DNA from: Ignavibacteria bacterium
Lineage (GTDB): Bacteria; Bacteroidota; Ignavibacteria; Ignavibacteriales; Melioribacteraceae
Direction of reading: 5' to 3'
Length of the DNA: 34,246 nucleotides
NCBI GenBank assembly: GCA_003233295.1
Contig: QILJ01000576.1
Coordinates: 1-34,246 of the forward strand
Shown here: positions 6,503-14,745 of the stretch, in pieces
How the letters are laid out: every line of letters begins with the position of its first letter
How positions within the stretch are numbered: the stretch's first letter is position 1
Notes under the pieces: generated by a model
What the model saw: the letters and a program-made list of their open reading frames with translations, nothing else
The model's database searches: none
Told to the model about the DNA's origin: nothing
Made by a program: the position numbers and the translations under genes

Positions 6503-7528
6503 ATGTTTAAAGAATACCATACAAATAGAAAAAATCAAGAGAAAAAGAAAACATCTACAAAAGATGGTATTTCTTATTGTATTTCAAATAACAAGAAAAA
6601 AACGTCGCATGGTGATCACTGTGCTTATACCTGTAAAAATCCTAGAGTACATAGTCGTAAATATCGTAAACGTAGATCATTTCAAGAGTGGTCTAAATTT
6701 AAAGCTCCTAGTCCTGTAGTAAGGACTGTTAAAGAATTAGTGGGATTGTTTAAATCTTATACTCCCTATGCTTTACAAGTTTTAGATTATCTTATTTGGT
6801 GTGATTCAAGAGGAATTCCACTTTTTATGGGTCAAAAACATATTGGAAATGTAAAAGGGATGTGTAGGCAGACGGTCAATAGACATATACAGCGCTTTTA
6901 TAATGATGGATTGTTGGATATATATACACGGCCTAATGGATCTAATATATATAAGCTTTCTTCTATATTCAGAAACAAAGATGTTCAGAAAAAACTATTT
7001 AAGCTTCTTCCTGTTTTATGCTCATTATTCTTATCACTTTTAAGTGCATATTCCATTACTTCTCCTTTTCCAGATCATTTCTTTTATGGTAGTAAGACTC
7101 CATCTAGAGCTATTGGATCTATTATACAGTCTACTAAGGAGACACTATACAAGAGACAGGTATTTAATTTTATTAATAATAAGGAAGAGATAAGAAATAA
7201 TTCCCAAAAAGGGGAAGAGTTTATACACAATTTGCTATCTCAAGTTAAAAAGAAAGAGAAAGTAATGTATCAAGCACCAAAACGAATACCACAAGAGCGT
7301 ATATACTCCAACAATAAAGAATATTATGACAGTAAGCCTTCTCAGTTTGATAGAGAGCAAGCTGAGTTACGAAGGAATATATATATTAATGAGACTGATA
7401 GAATAGTGAAAGAGGCTGATGTTAGGCAAAAGGTATTAGAAATTGAACGAGGAACTGAATATGAAAAGAATAATAATGAAAAAGGTAATGCTATATTAGA
7501 AAGAGCTCTTGGATTAAAATTAGATTGA
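6503..7528 (+). CDS. Winged-helix DNA-binding protein, candidate replication initiator
   Basis: A 341-aa basic protein. Residues 1-60 are very lysine/arginine-rich. Residues about 85-152 fit a winged helix: YALQVLDYLIWCDSRGIPLF, then QKHIGNVKGMCRQTVNRHIQ as the turn and recognition helix, then GLLDIYTRPNGSNIYKLS as the wing. A hydrophobic stretch near residues 165-190 may be a core helix rather than a membrane span. The C-terminal third is charged and probably extended. It lies next to ssb and recombination genes, and iteron-like repeats (7590-7643) follow directly, the layout of a Rep protein with its origin. It has no nuclease or helicase motif. A plain transcription regulator is the alternative. 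Confidence 0.6.
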   Translation: MFKEYHTNRKNQEKKKTSTKDGISYCISNNKKKTSHGDHCAYTCKNPRVHSRKYRKRRSFQEWSKFKAPSPVVRTVKELVGLFKSYTPYALQVLDYLIWCDSRGIPLFMGQKHIGNVKGMCRQTVNRHIQRFYNDGLLDIYTRPNGSNIYKLSSIFRNKDVQKKLFKLLPVLCSLFLSLLSAYSITSPFPDHFFYGSKTPSRAIGSIIQSTKETLYKRQVFNFINNKEEIRNNSQKGEEFIHNLLSQVKKKEKVMYQAPKRIPQERIYSNNKEYYDSKPSQFDREQAELRRNIYINETDRIVKEADVRQKVLEIERGTEYEKNNNEKGNAILERALGLKLD

Positions 7529-7538
7529 TAACAATAAC

Positions 7539-7567
7539 TTGCAATAACTACCCATATGTGTTATTAT
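7539..7567 (+). promoter_or_regulatory. Sigma70-like promoter before iterons and packaging genes
   Basis: TTGCAA (7539-7544), 17 bp spacer, TATTAT (7562-7567). The same TTGCAA -35 is found in the divergent promoter at 4601. It would drive the 65-aa gene, rusA and probably the terminase genes, and its transcript would start at or just before the repeat cluster at 7590. Confidence 0.6.
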
Positions 7568-7589
7568 TATACTATAAGAAACGTTGAAG

Positions 7590-7643
7590 AACAGAAGTTA
7601 TTAACAGAACAGAAGTGATTAAGTAACAGAAGTTATTAACAGA
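7590..7643 (+). repeat. Three iteron-like direct repeats, possible origin
   Basis: Three copies of AACAGAAGTKATTAA at 7590-7604, 7608-7622 and 7625-7639, with starts 18 and 17 bp apart. The outer copies also share the CAGA that follows. The spacing of roughly 1.7 helical turns and the location directly behind the winged-helix gene resemble an iteron origin, or an operator array for that protein. The last copy runs into the ribosome-binding region of the 65-aa gene, so binding there could also control its translation or transcription. Confidence 0.6.
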
Positions 7644-7657
7644 GCAAAAGGAATAAA

Positions 7658-7855
7658 ATGAACCAAGAACAAAAACTAGCTATTATAAAATCATTCGAAG
7701 ATAGGCTCCATGATTTTCTAGGACCTCTAGAAGTACAAAATATGCTTCGAATGTTAGACAATCTACTCAAAGATGAAATGGACGCTGTTGTTTTAAACCG
7801 TGCTATAATATTAGAAGAAAAACTAGATGCCAAAGCTGATAACTACTTAAAATAA
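7658..7855 (+). CDS. Small helical protein, 65 aa
   Basis: An all-helical, acidic 65-aa protein, probably a coiled-coil dimer (FEDRLHDFLGPLEVQNMLRML, then LEEKLDAKADNYL). The ATG lies 8 bases behind AAAAGGA. It has no known motif. It is the first gene downstream of the iteron-like repeats and the TTGCAA promoter and comes before rusA, so it may be a replication or packaging accessory protein. Confidence 0.65.
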   Translation: MNQEQKLAIIKSFEDRLHDFLGPLEVQNMLRMLDNLLKDEMDAVVLNRAIILEEKLDAKADNYLK

Positions 7856-7915
7856 AAACTATTCGTAGACCAATCAATTCTCAAATGGTATTGTATTTCC
7901 AAAAACGAGGTCTGA

Positions 7916-8320
7916 ATGTTTATCTTAAAGGGAAATCCAGTACCATTAGCTAGAGCTAGATTCAGTCAATACAAAGTTTATGACTCTCAAAAACATCTAC
8001 GTGTTTCAAAATGTATAGAACTAGAACAACAAGTAGAACAACAATTGCTCAGAGATCAACCAATACAGCTCCAAGCTACCTTTTTTATGCCAATCCCAAA
8101 GTCATACTCCAAAAAAAGATATAAGACTGTCCTGGGTCAACCTCATATCTTTAAACCCGATATATCTAATCTAATAAAATGGATAGAAGATCTCGCTACC
8201 GGCATAATATATCACGACGATTGTGTAATAACTCAAATCATTGCCAATAAAGTCTATGATCCAAAACCCAGAACCGAATTTAGTTTTACTATATATGAGG
8301 CAGATAGAAATGAAGACTAG
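7916..8320 (+). CDS. rusA: RusA-family Holliday junction resolvase
   Basis: A 134-aa endonuclease of the RusA family, which cuts four-way junctions and so frees branched concatemers before packaging. The family signature is complete: GNPVPLARAR near the N-terminus; PIPKSYSKK in the middle; H-I-F-K-P-D-I-S-N-L-I-K-W; then YHDDCVITQI, with the acidic residues of the metal site in KPD and HDD, and a final strand EFSFTIYEA. Length fits the family (about 120-140 aa). It overlaps the putative small terminase gene by 11 bp, linking junction cutting with packaging. Confidence 0.92.
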   Translation: MFILKGNPVPLARARFSQYKVYDSQKHLRVSKCIELEQQVEQQLLRDQPIQLQATFFMPIPKSYSKKRYKTVLGQPHIFKPDISNLIKWIEDLATGIIYHDDCVITQIIANKVYDPKPRTEFSFTIYEADRNED

Positions 8321-8834
8321 TGCTGAGCTTAAAAAAACTACTAAAAGAAAAAGAAAAGCTGCGATAAAAAGCGAGCCTCTATTATATTGGAATGCTTTTG
8401 AAGAGAAGGGAATACCCCTCTCGAAGATGACTGCACTCGCAAATGATCTAGTAGATGGCGTTAAAAAAGAACGATATTATACTATTGAACGCTTTCTTGC
8501 TCATCATCATATTCCATATCAAACTTGGAAACGATGGATGAAGAAATTTCCTATCGTTAAACAAGGCGTATTGAGCGCCAAAAACATTCTATATGACAAA
8601 CGAGTTCAAATGGGCTACAAAAAAGAATGCTCAGACCGATTACTTGCCGATATGTGGCGATACTCAGAAATGCACCGCGAAGATGTAGTTTGGGAAAAGA
8701 ATCTAAGCAGCGAAAAAATAAAAAACCTTGAACTACAACTCAAAAATCAAGTAGCCCAGGGATCTAGCACAATAACTATTGAACTTGATGGCGAGAAATT
8801 TACTATAGATAACCCCACATGCAAAGAGAAATAA
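8310..8834 (+). CDS. Putative terminase small subunit
   Basis: A 174-aa basic, helical protein starting at the ATG at 8310 (GAGG lies upstream; a longer frame from 8241 runs inside rusA and is unlikely). It opens with a lysine-rich tail, followed by YTIERFLAHHHIPYQTWKRW, which looks like a helix-turn-helix, then helices and a coiled segment (SSEKIKNLELQLKNQV). It overlaps the large terminase gene by 16 bp. Position directly before the large subunit, size, and DNA-binding N-terminus followed by an oligomerising coil are those of a small terminase, which recognises phage DNA and regulates the motor. The assignment rests mostly on context. Confidence 0.7.
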   Translation: MKTSAELKKTTKRKRKAAIKSEPLLYWNAFEEKGIPLSKMTALANDLVDGVKKERYYTIERFLAHHHIPYQTWKRWMKKFPIVKQGVLSAKNILYDKRVQMGYKKECSDRLLADMWRYSEMHREDVVWEKNLSSEKIKNLELQLKNQVAQGSSTITIELDGEKFTIDNPTCKEK

Positions 8835-11296
8835 AACCTGATATCTGGAAGGTACCCGTGGCCACTGAATCTTCTTCTGCAAATATCAAACTTTCACGAT
8901 TTAAACCAAGGTGGTACCAAAAAAGACTCATACGTGCTCTCTTTAAGGAAGGAAAAAAAAGAGCTGTATGTGTGTGGAGCCGTAGATGTCTCGATGGAGA
9001 TACTCATATAATTATGTCTGATGGCTCTTGGAAATATTTAAAGGATATTAATATTGGAGATAAGATATTATCTCATAATGGAATATCATATGAAGAAGAT
9101 ATAGTAGTTGATCACTGGGATGCTGGTATTAAAGATGCCATAAAGCTAAATAATCGATTTTATCTCCCCTTAGTGAGTTCTGGTGATCATAAATTTGCTA
9201 CTCTCACCCGTAATAAACAATCTATAAAATGGAAAAAGCTTGATGATTTTAGTGGATCAACTTCATGCTTGCAGTTTCAACGTGGTATCTCAGGAACTGT
9301 AGATAATAAACTTACTGCCGAGCTAATTGGTTATTTGCAGGGAGACGGTTATGTTGCTGGATATCAACAGCCAAAGTTTACTAATACTAACGTTGAAATT
9401 CTTAATCGTGTTGATGAACTTGCTAGAATCCATGGTTGCGTTCCAATATGGAGAAAAAAAGGAAATGGATACGACATTGGTCTTTCTAATGGAACCCTAG
9501 GAGGCGCATCTAAGAATAATATTAAAGAGATATTTAGAGAATTTGGACAAGACGTTCCCAAGTATAAACAACGTATTCATCCCATTATATGGAATATGAA
9601 TGATGAATCTGTATTTCGCTATTTATCAGCTATAATTTCATGTGATGCTTCTATTACTTATAGATTTTCTTCATCTCCGATTGACCGTTTTAATAAAAAA
9701 GCTAATGCAGAGATTGTTATTCATTGTGGAGTTTCTGAGGATTATGCATTCGATATGTATTGGTTGCTTAGAAAGGTTGGTATTTCTCCACAGCGTCCTA
9801 AGTGCGAAAGAGGATCCAATTGGAAGATACGCATATCTAAAGTTAATTCTCTTAAGATACTACTTAATAACGGTCCTTTTGTTGGGAAAGAAGAAAAACG
9901 AAAAGAGTGCCTTAAGTTCATAGATCATTTATCAAAAGAATACCAGATTCACTTTGAAAATTATGAAGCTCTTCCGAGAAAAAATGATACTGATCCTGTT
10001 CATATGTACGATATTCGAACCAAAAAGAATCATAATTTTGTTGCAAATGGATATCTCGTCCATAATTCAGGAAAAGATTTCATGGCCTGGCAATTAGCTT
10101 TTTGGCAATGCTTAGCTCACAAATGTACTGTCTTCTATGTTTTTCCAACTCAGGCTCAAGCTAGATCGGCTATATGGTCTGGTATAACTATAGATGGTCA
10201 ATCATTTCTAGACTATATTCCCCCAGAACTTATATATAAAAAGAATGAAGCTCGTATGGAAATTACCTTCGTCAATGGATCTATATTAGCCCTTAAAGGA
10301 TCTAATAACTTTGACTCTTTACGTGGTACCAACCCATATATGTGTATATTCTCTGAGTATTCGTATCAATCTCCGGATGCCTGGACATTGTTTTTACAGC
10401 CAGTTTTACGTGCGAACGATGGAATTGCAATATTCATCTCCACACCTTTTGGAAAGAACCATTTATATTCTCTTTATGAAATTGCAAAAAATTCTCCTGA
10501 TACATGGTATTGCGATCTATTGACCGTAGAAGATACAGGTCATATAGATGTACAAGAAATTAAAGATGATGTAGCAAAAGGTCTCATATCGGAAGATCAA
10601 ATGCTTCAAGAATATTATTGTTCGTTTACTCAGGGAGTAGAGGGATCAATCTATGGTAAATATATAAATAATCTTCGTCTCGACAATAGGATTACTACTG
10701 TTCCACATGAGCCAGGGCACCCAGTGCATGTAGCATGGGATCTTGGATGGAATGATAGTACAGCTCTAATATGGTTTCAATCTATTGGGAAAGTAGTTAA
10801 TCTAATTGATACTTATGAATGTAATCGTAAGCCATTAGAGCACTATGTTAATATAATTAAAGATAAAGATTACACCTATGGAACGCATTTTCTTCCTCAC
10901 GATGGTAAAAATCATGAGCTTATTGCAGGTATATCAAGAGAGAGAAAATTACGTGATCTAGGACTTAATATTAAGATTCTTGAACGTGTACGTATTGTAG
11001 ATCGAATAGAGCAAGCACGGTGTATGTTTGCTCGTTTATGGATGGATGAAACAAAGAGTGCTCCATTGATTAAAGCTCTTGAAAATTATCGAAGAGAATG
11101 GGACGATAGGCTTAAAAGATATAAAGATAATCCACTTCACGATTGGTCTTCACATTTAAGTGATTGTTTTTCTTATATGGCTATGGCTTTACAACATACT
11201 AAGCGTGGAATGACCCAACAAGATGCGGATGAGCTACGTAGAAAAGCTCTAATGAAAAATACAGGCCAAGGACCACAATTTTTAAATTATAGTTAG
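8819..11296 (+). CDS. terL: Terminase large subunit, interrupted by intein
   Basis: An 825-aa precursor; removing residues 57-416 (intein) leaves a 465-aa packaging motor. The ATPase P-loop is split: WSRR before and SGKD after the intein join to SRRSGKD, the phage terminase Walker A. Walker B is CIFSEY (about residues 509-514) with the catalytic Glu but Ser in place of the usual Asp, a variant seen in such terminases. ISTPFGKNH is the coupling motif. The C-terminal nuclease keeps AWDLGWNDS (Asp about 641) and HDWSSHLSD (about 774-782). The enzyme translocates DNA into the capsid through the portal and cuts it. Because the intein breaks the P-loop, ATPase activity should depend on splicing. 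Confidence 0.95.
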   Translation: MQREIKPDIWKVPVATESSSANIKLSRFKPRWYQKRLIRALFKEGKKRAVCVWSRRCLDGDTHIIMSDGSWKYLKDINIGDKILSHNGISYEEDIVVDHWDAGIKDAIKLNNRFYLPLVSSGDHKFATLTRNKQSIKWKKLDDFSGSTSCLQFQRGISGTVDNKLTAELIGYLQGDGYVAGYQQPKFTNTNVEILNRVDELARIHGCVPIWRKKGNGYDIGLSNGTLGGASKNNIKEIFREFGQDVPKYKQRIHPIIWNMNDESVFRYLSAIISCDASITYRFSSSPIDRFNKKANAEIVIHCGVSEDYAFDMYWLLRKVGISPQRPKCERGSNWKIRISKVNSLKILLNNGPFVGKEEKRKECLKFIDHLSKEYQIHFENYEALPRKNDTDPVHMYDIRTKKNHNFVANGYLVHNSGKDFMAWQLAFWQCLAHKCTVFYVFPTQAQARSAIWSGITIDGQSFLDYIPPELIYKKNEARMEITFVNGSILALKGSNNFDSLRGTNPYMCIFSEYSYQSPDAWTLFLQPVLRANDGIAIFISTPFGKNHLYSLYEIAKNSPDTWYCDLLTVEDTGHIDVQEIKDDVAKGLISEDQMLQEYYCSFTQGVEGSIYGKYINNLRLDNRITTVPHEPGHPVHVAWDLGWNDSTALIWFQSIGKVVNLIDTYECNRKPLEHYVNIIKDKDYTYGTHFLPHDGKNHELIAGISRERKLRDLGLNIKILERVRIVDRIEQARCMFARLWMDETKSAPLIKALENYRREWDDRLKRYKDNPLHDWSSHLSDCFSYMAMALQHTKRGMTQQDADELRRKALMKNTGQGPQFLNYS
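8987..10066 (+). mobile_element. Intein with LAGLIDADG homing endonuclease in terL Walker A
   Basis: A 360-aa in-frame insertion (precursor residues 57-416). It begins with Cys in CLDGDTHI (block A) and has SSGDHKFATLT as block B. It ends with YDIRTKKNHNFVANGYLVHN (blocks F and G), whose terminal His-Asn is followed by the Ser417 nucleophile. These are the full set of splicing residues. The central part (intein residues about 112-230) carries both endonuclease motifs, LIGYLQGDG and LSAIISCDAS, each with its acidic residue, so homing may still be active. The insertion lies at the most conserved point of the host gene (SRR/SGKD), typical of inteins. The boundaries are exact to the codon by motif and by restoration of the P-loop. 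Confidence 0.95.
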
Positions 11297-11354
11297 CTTG
11301 CATAGTTATATAGCTCGTTTTAGACTAAGGCCATACGTATAATTAGGAGTTTAG

Positions 11355-13397
11355 ATGAAAATTTTTCCTGAAGTTGCTTCTCAGTATATAAATAATGATG
11401 ATGAAGCTAGTGGTCGCTTTGGTGAATTCGTTCGCCAATCGCTTACTCTCAATGAACAGTGGTGGACACAGGCTAACCTTGATACTCGATATGAAGCTGG
11501 TGACCAGACTTTATGGAATCAGTTTTACAATACTTGGAATATACAAGGTAATAAGCAGTTCACTTTTAATCTTATTCGGTCTCTCATTAGTATGCCTGAG
11601 GGTTATCAGCGAATGCATCGAAAGACAACTATTGCAGTTCCAAGAGAGAATTCAGATCAGGATACGGCAGATCAATTTTCAGAACTTCTTCTTTGGTTAA
11701 ATGAACAACAAGATGTATATGAAACTGTATCTACATCATTTCGAGGATCTCTTGTTACTGGAATGAATTTAATTCAGGTATGGATGGATTTTCGTAATGA
11801 TCCAATTAATGGAGATATTAAAGTAAATAACTGTCCTTATAATAGTATTATAGTGGATCCATTTTTTACTAAGATGGATTTTAGTGATTGCAAAGGTATT
11901 GTAAAAAGAACCTTTGTAACTCCTGATGAAGCAGCATCATATTTACCAGAACATGCTGATGAAATACGTTCAATGCAGGGGTTTGGGCCCGCAGAAGCAA
12001 CATTTCAATATATGCCAGAAAATTATCAGTATAGTTATGCGGATCTATTAACGTACGATGAGTTTTATTATCCAGCTTTTAGGAAACAAAGACTTCTTGT
12101 TGATACAAAAACAGGTGAAACATTAGAATGGAAAAGCAATAACGATGAAGGTCTTAGGCATTTCATTCAAGCTTATCCTGAGCTACGTTTAATTAAACAA
12201 GATGTTCCGACTACGATGCTAACTATTATTGTACAAGGTAAAGTATACTATGATGGTCCTAACCCTATGGGAATTGACCCCTATCCATTCGTTCCTGTTC
12301 TGGCTTATTATAACCCAGAGTTAGAGAACTTTGATATGCGCTGTGCAGGAATGGTTAGATCTTTAAGAGATGCACAATTCTTATATAATCATCGTAAAGT
12401 TCTAGAGCTACAAAATCTCGAGTCTACGCTTAATGGTGGTTGGATTGCTGAAGAAGATTCAGTTATCAATCCAGATGATCTTTATAAGAATCAACCTGGC
12501 CAAGTTATATATACCAAAGAAGGTAAGCTTGGAATGATTCAGAAAGTTCCTAATTCTACTGTAGATCCAAGTTGGTTCCAGGCTAGTGGTGATATGCAAG
12601 ATCTTATGAACAAGATTGCTAATATATCAGAGACTATGCTTGGTCAATCTTCTGACGCTATTTCAGGATTCCACGAACAGATGAAAACTGCTGCCGGTAT
12701 TACAGCTAACCAGAGACTATTTGATCAGTTAGATACTTCACAGAAGCTTCTTGGTAATTTATGTATTCAGTTGATCCAGAATAATTTCACTCCAGGAAAA
12801 GTTAAGCGAATACTGGGTAAAGATCCTACTCAGCAGTTCTATGATAAGACTTTTGGTAAATATGATGCCGCTGTTGAACAGGGATATAATACATCTACAC
12901 AGAAACAGATGCAGTTTGCTCAGCTTATGCAACTTAAAAGAGAAGGTGTTCCAATTCCTGATGAATCTATCATTCAAGCTTCTACTATTCAGAACAAATC
13001 AGAAGTGATGGAAACTATGCAGCAGATTCAACAACAAGCTCAGCAACAACAGCAAAAACAACAAGAGATGGAAATGATGCGTATGCAATCGGAGATTAAA
13101 TTAACTGAAGCTAGATATACCGCTGAAGTAGGAATAGGTTTAGAAAAAATGTCTCAAATAGAGTCAAATAAAGCTATGGTTGGCGAACGTCAAGCTGAAG
13201 CACAAAAAGATCGTGAGCTTGGTCTATTACATTTGGCTAAGGCTCTTTCTGAACTTGAGAGTCTTGATATTGATAAAATGAAAAGAATGGTTGAGCTTTC
13301 GCGTATGATAAAAGAAGAAACACAACGGGATATGCCGCCTGTTCCAGATCCTACTACTATTCAAGAAGATGCAAGAACTCTTAAAGAAGTTGTATAA
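11355..13397 (+). CDS. Portal protein, P22-like
   Basis: A 680-aa portal that forms the dodecameric DNA gate at one capsid vertex, docking terminase and later the tail. The sequence fits the P22-type family: early NEQWWTQANLDTRYEAGDQT, then FNLIRSLISMPEGYQRMHRK, YNSIIVDPFF, and a crown/wing region with PYPFVPVLAYYNPE and VRSLRDAQFLYNHRK. From about residue 540 the chain is very Gln/Met-rich and helical (a run of Q and M), then charged helices, as expected of a long helical barrel. It starts 58 bp after terL with TAGGAG before the ATG. A short relic of another portal C-terminus lies downstream at 13789. Confidence 0.92.
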   Translation: MKIFPEVASQYINNDDEASGRFGEFVRQSLTLNEQWWTQANLDTRYEAGDQTLWNQFYNTWNIQGNKQFTFNLIRSLISMPEGYQRMHRKTTIAVPRENSDQDTADQFSELLLWLNEQQDVYETVSTSFRGSLVTGMNLIQVWMDFRNDPINGDIKVNNCPYNSIIVDPFFTKMDFSDCKGIVKRTFVTPDEAASYLPEHADEIRSMQGFGPAEATFQYMPENYQYSYADLLTYDEFYYPAFRKQRLLVDTKTGETLEWKSNNDEGLRHFIQAYPELRLIKQDVPTTMLTIIVQGKVYYDGPNPMGIDPYPFVPVLAYYNPELENFDMRCAGMVRSLRDAQFLYNHRKVLELQNLESTLNGGWIAEEDSVINPDDLYKNQPGQVIYTKEGKLGMIQKVPNSTVDPSWFQASGDMQDLMNKIANISETMLGQSSDAISGFHEQMKTAAGITANQRLFDQLDTSQKLLGNLCIQLIQNNFTPGKVKRILGKDPTQQFYDKTFGKYDAAVEQGYNTSTQKQMQFAQLMQLKREGVPIPDESIIQASTIQNKSEVMETMQQIQQQAQQQQQKQQEMEMMRMQSEIKLTEARYTAEVGIGLEKMSQIESNKAMVGERQAEAQKDRELGLLHLAKALSELESLDIDKMKRMVELSRMIKEETQRDMPPVPDPTTIQEDARTLKEVV

Positions 13398-13472
13398 AAT
13401 ATTAGATTAACTTTAAAAACAAGCCCCTTAAATCGTAATAAGAAAATAGACTATCTACACTTATGAGGTAAT

Positions 13473-13766
13473 ATGAATAAAGAAGATATTGTTAAGAAAA
13501 TAAAGAATTGGTCGCATGAAATTATTGATAAAGAAAACATAAGAATTGTTAATCTTCCTGTCGATATGGATGAGAAGGATATTATAACGATTAGCATTAA
13601 AAGAAGCCATCTTCCATTTACAAGAAAGTATACAATAAAGGTTACAACAGAGTATCTTAATTCATTATCTCATGAAGATTTCCATATCCTGCTCAAAGCC
13701 TTTATTAAAAAAGAGGCAACGTGTTCATGTAGTGTGTTTAGTGGTCCCTTATGTCTACAAAGATAA
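13473..13766 (+). CDS. Hypothetical protein, 97 aa
   Basis: A 97-aa small protein starting at the ATG behind GAGGTAAT. The middle is beta-rich (DIITISIKRSHLPFTRKYTI) and is followed by a helix. The C-terminus, CSCSVFSGPLCLQR, contains three Cys and looks like read-on into non-native sequence, since it runs towards the relic of a portal C-terminus just downstream. It may be an inserted accessory gene that separated that relic from its original gene. Not recognised. Confidence 0.6.
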   Translation: MNKEDIVKKIKNWSHEIIDKENIRIVNLPVDMDEKDIITISIKRSHLPFTRKYTIKVTTEYLNSLSHEDFHILLKAFIKKEATCSCSVFSGPLCLQR

Positions 13767-13788
13767 TGACGACCTATTCCATGCATAA

Positions 13789-13938
13789 GCTATTAAAGAG
13801 ATTCAATCAATAGATCTTAACCAAGTGCAGAAGCTGTTAGAGCTATCTAGCATGGTTAAAGAGAATGATCTTCCTCAGCTATCAGAAGAAGCGCAGTTCG
13901 CTCCTGAATCTGGTGGTGATCCGCAACCTTTAAGGTAA
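13789..13938 (+). pseudogene. Relic of a portal-gene 3' end
   Basis: In frame from 13789 to the TAA at 13936-13938, the sequence reads AIKEIQSIDLNQVQKLLELS, then SMVKEN and a Pro-rich end. It lines up with the C-terminal helix of the intact portal (ALSELESLDIDKMKRMVELS, then RMIKEE, then a Pro-rich end). About ten identities fall in the core 25 residues, and the substitutions are mostly conservative. A stop codon lies directly upstream (TAA 13786-13788) and no start codon fits. This is a leftover of a diverged portal gene, probably from recombination with a related phage. It is not explained by duplication of the present gene, as the DNA is clearly different. Confidence 0.7.
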
Positions 13939-13941
13939 CCT

Positions 13942-14055
13942 ATGGCACAAGATTACAAACGAATGTTATACTTAATGCAAAACATCCAGAAAAAGAAGTG
14001 TCTTAAGCAGGGATGGTGGAAAAGATTGTTACGGTTTTTCCACCTCTCGCGCTAA
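13942..14055 (+). CDS. Small basic protein, 37 aa
   Basis: Starts at ATG 13942, three bases after the portal relic, with TAAGG upstream, and encodes 37 residues rich in Lys, Arg and aromatics (KKKCLKQGWWKRLLRFFHLSR at the end). It may be a real small gene or a chance reading frame in a decayed region; the ribosome-binding site favours translation. Confidence 0.4.
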   Translation: MAQDYKRMLYLMQNIQKKKCLKQGWWKRLLRFFHLSR

Positions 14056-14075
14056 TACCACTCGAAAGGCATAAT

Positions 14076-14324
14076 ATGGAAATTAAAGAACTCTGCACCC
14101 AGATTATAAAAGAAATAAATCAAGGCGTATCTGATTTTAATGAGACCTCTGATACTCATAAAGCCTTTTTTTTAGATACAAATTTCCATATAGAAACACT
14201 CGAAGATGGATCCTATATATACAAGACTAAGTGTGGTTGTCGCGTTTTAGAGATATTTACTAAAGAAGTATATGACATTGAGATTGGTGTTCGTGCAATG
14301 AATTTTGAAGACGAAGAATTATAA
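14076..14324 (+). CDS. Hypothetical protein, 82 aa
   Basis: The ATG at 14076 is preferred (GAAAGG 8 bases upstream); an in-frame start at 14013 would overlap the 37-aa ORF and lacks a site. The product is acidic, mixed alpha/beta, with a C-G-C pair (KTKCGCRVLE) in the middle. Unrecognised. The next gene starts one base after its stop, so the two are likely a pair. Confidence 0.6.
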   Translation: MEIKELCTQIIKEINQGVSDFNETSDTHKAFFLDTNFHIETLEDGSYIYKTKCGCRVLEIFTKEVYDIEIGVRAMNFEDEEL

Positions 14325-14325
14325 G

Positions 14326-14745
14326 ATGGATTTAATACCAGCAAACGAACACCCAGCAAACAAACACCCTAAGTATCGTGAAAGTTATTATAAATTAGAA
14401 AAAATTATAAAATCAATTTATATTACTCGATGCATGGCGCCTATATGTTTAGATGTACCCGGATATCCTTACTTTACTATAATTGTAACGCTATGGAATA
14501 ATAGAACAATTAAAATGGAAACCAATATTGAAGAAGTTAGTAGGTGTTCGTATACAAATTTAAAAAAGATTATAAAAAAACTTTATAATCTTTCGTATGA
14601 AATTTCTCACAAACAGATGTCTGAACACGATTGTAATTTTAATTTACCTTATGTAGACAAGAATATGTCTGTGAAAAATGGTAAATATTTTTCATTTTTT
14701 ATCATGTCATCCATTGTATCAAGTATTGAAGGATATGAAATATAG
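14326..14745 (+). CDS. Hypothetical protein, 139 aa
   Basis: Starts at the ATG at 14326, directly after the preceding TAA; a TTG at 14305 is an unlikely longer start. It begins with a repeated NEHPANKHP segment, then has an alpha/beta body with YPYFTIIVTLWNNRTIKME and lysine-rich helices. No family is recognised. Its last codons overlap the HNH-like relic at 14735. Part of the accessory strip between portal and scaffold, where gene content seems fluid. Confidence 0.6.
   Translation: MDLIPANEHPANKHPKYRESYYKLEKIIKSIYITRCMAPICLDVPGYPYFTIIVTLWNNRTIKMETNIEEVSRCSYTNLKKIIKKLYNLSYEISHKQMSEHDCNFNLPYVDKNMSVKNGKYFSFFIMSSIVSSIEGYEI

Noticed and set aside
6435..6719. 94-aa ORF overlapping the winged-helix gene
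   Set aside because: Low-complexity basic reading with no ribosome-binding site; it is an out-of-frame shadow of 6503-7528.
8987..10066. Separate endonuclease gene inside terL
   Set aside because: The frame is continuous with terminase on both sides and has intein splice motifs; there is no independent start or stop.
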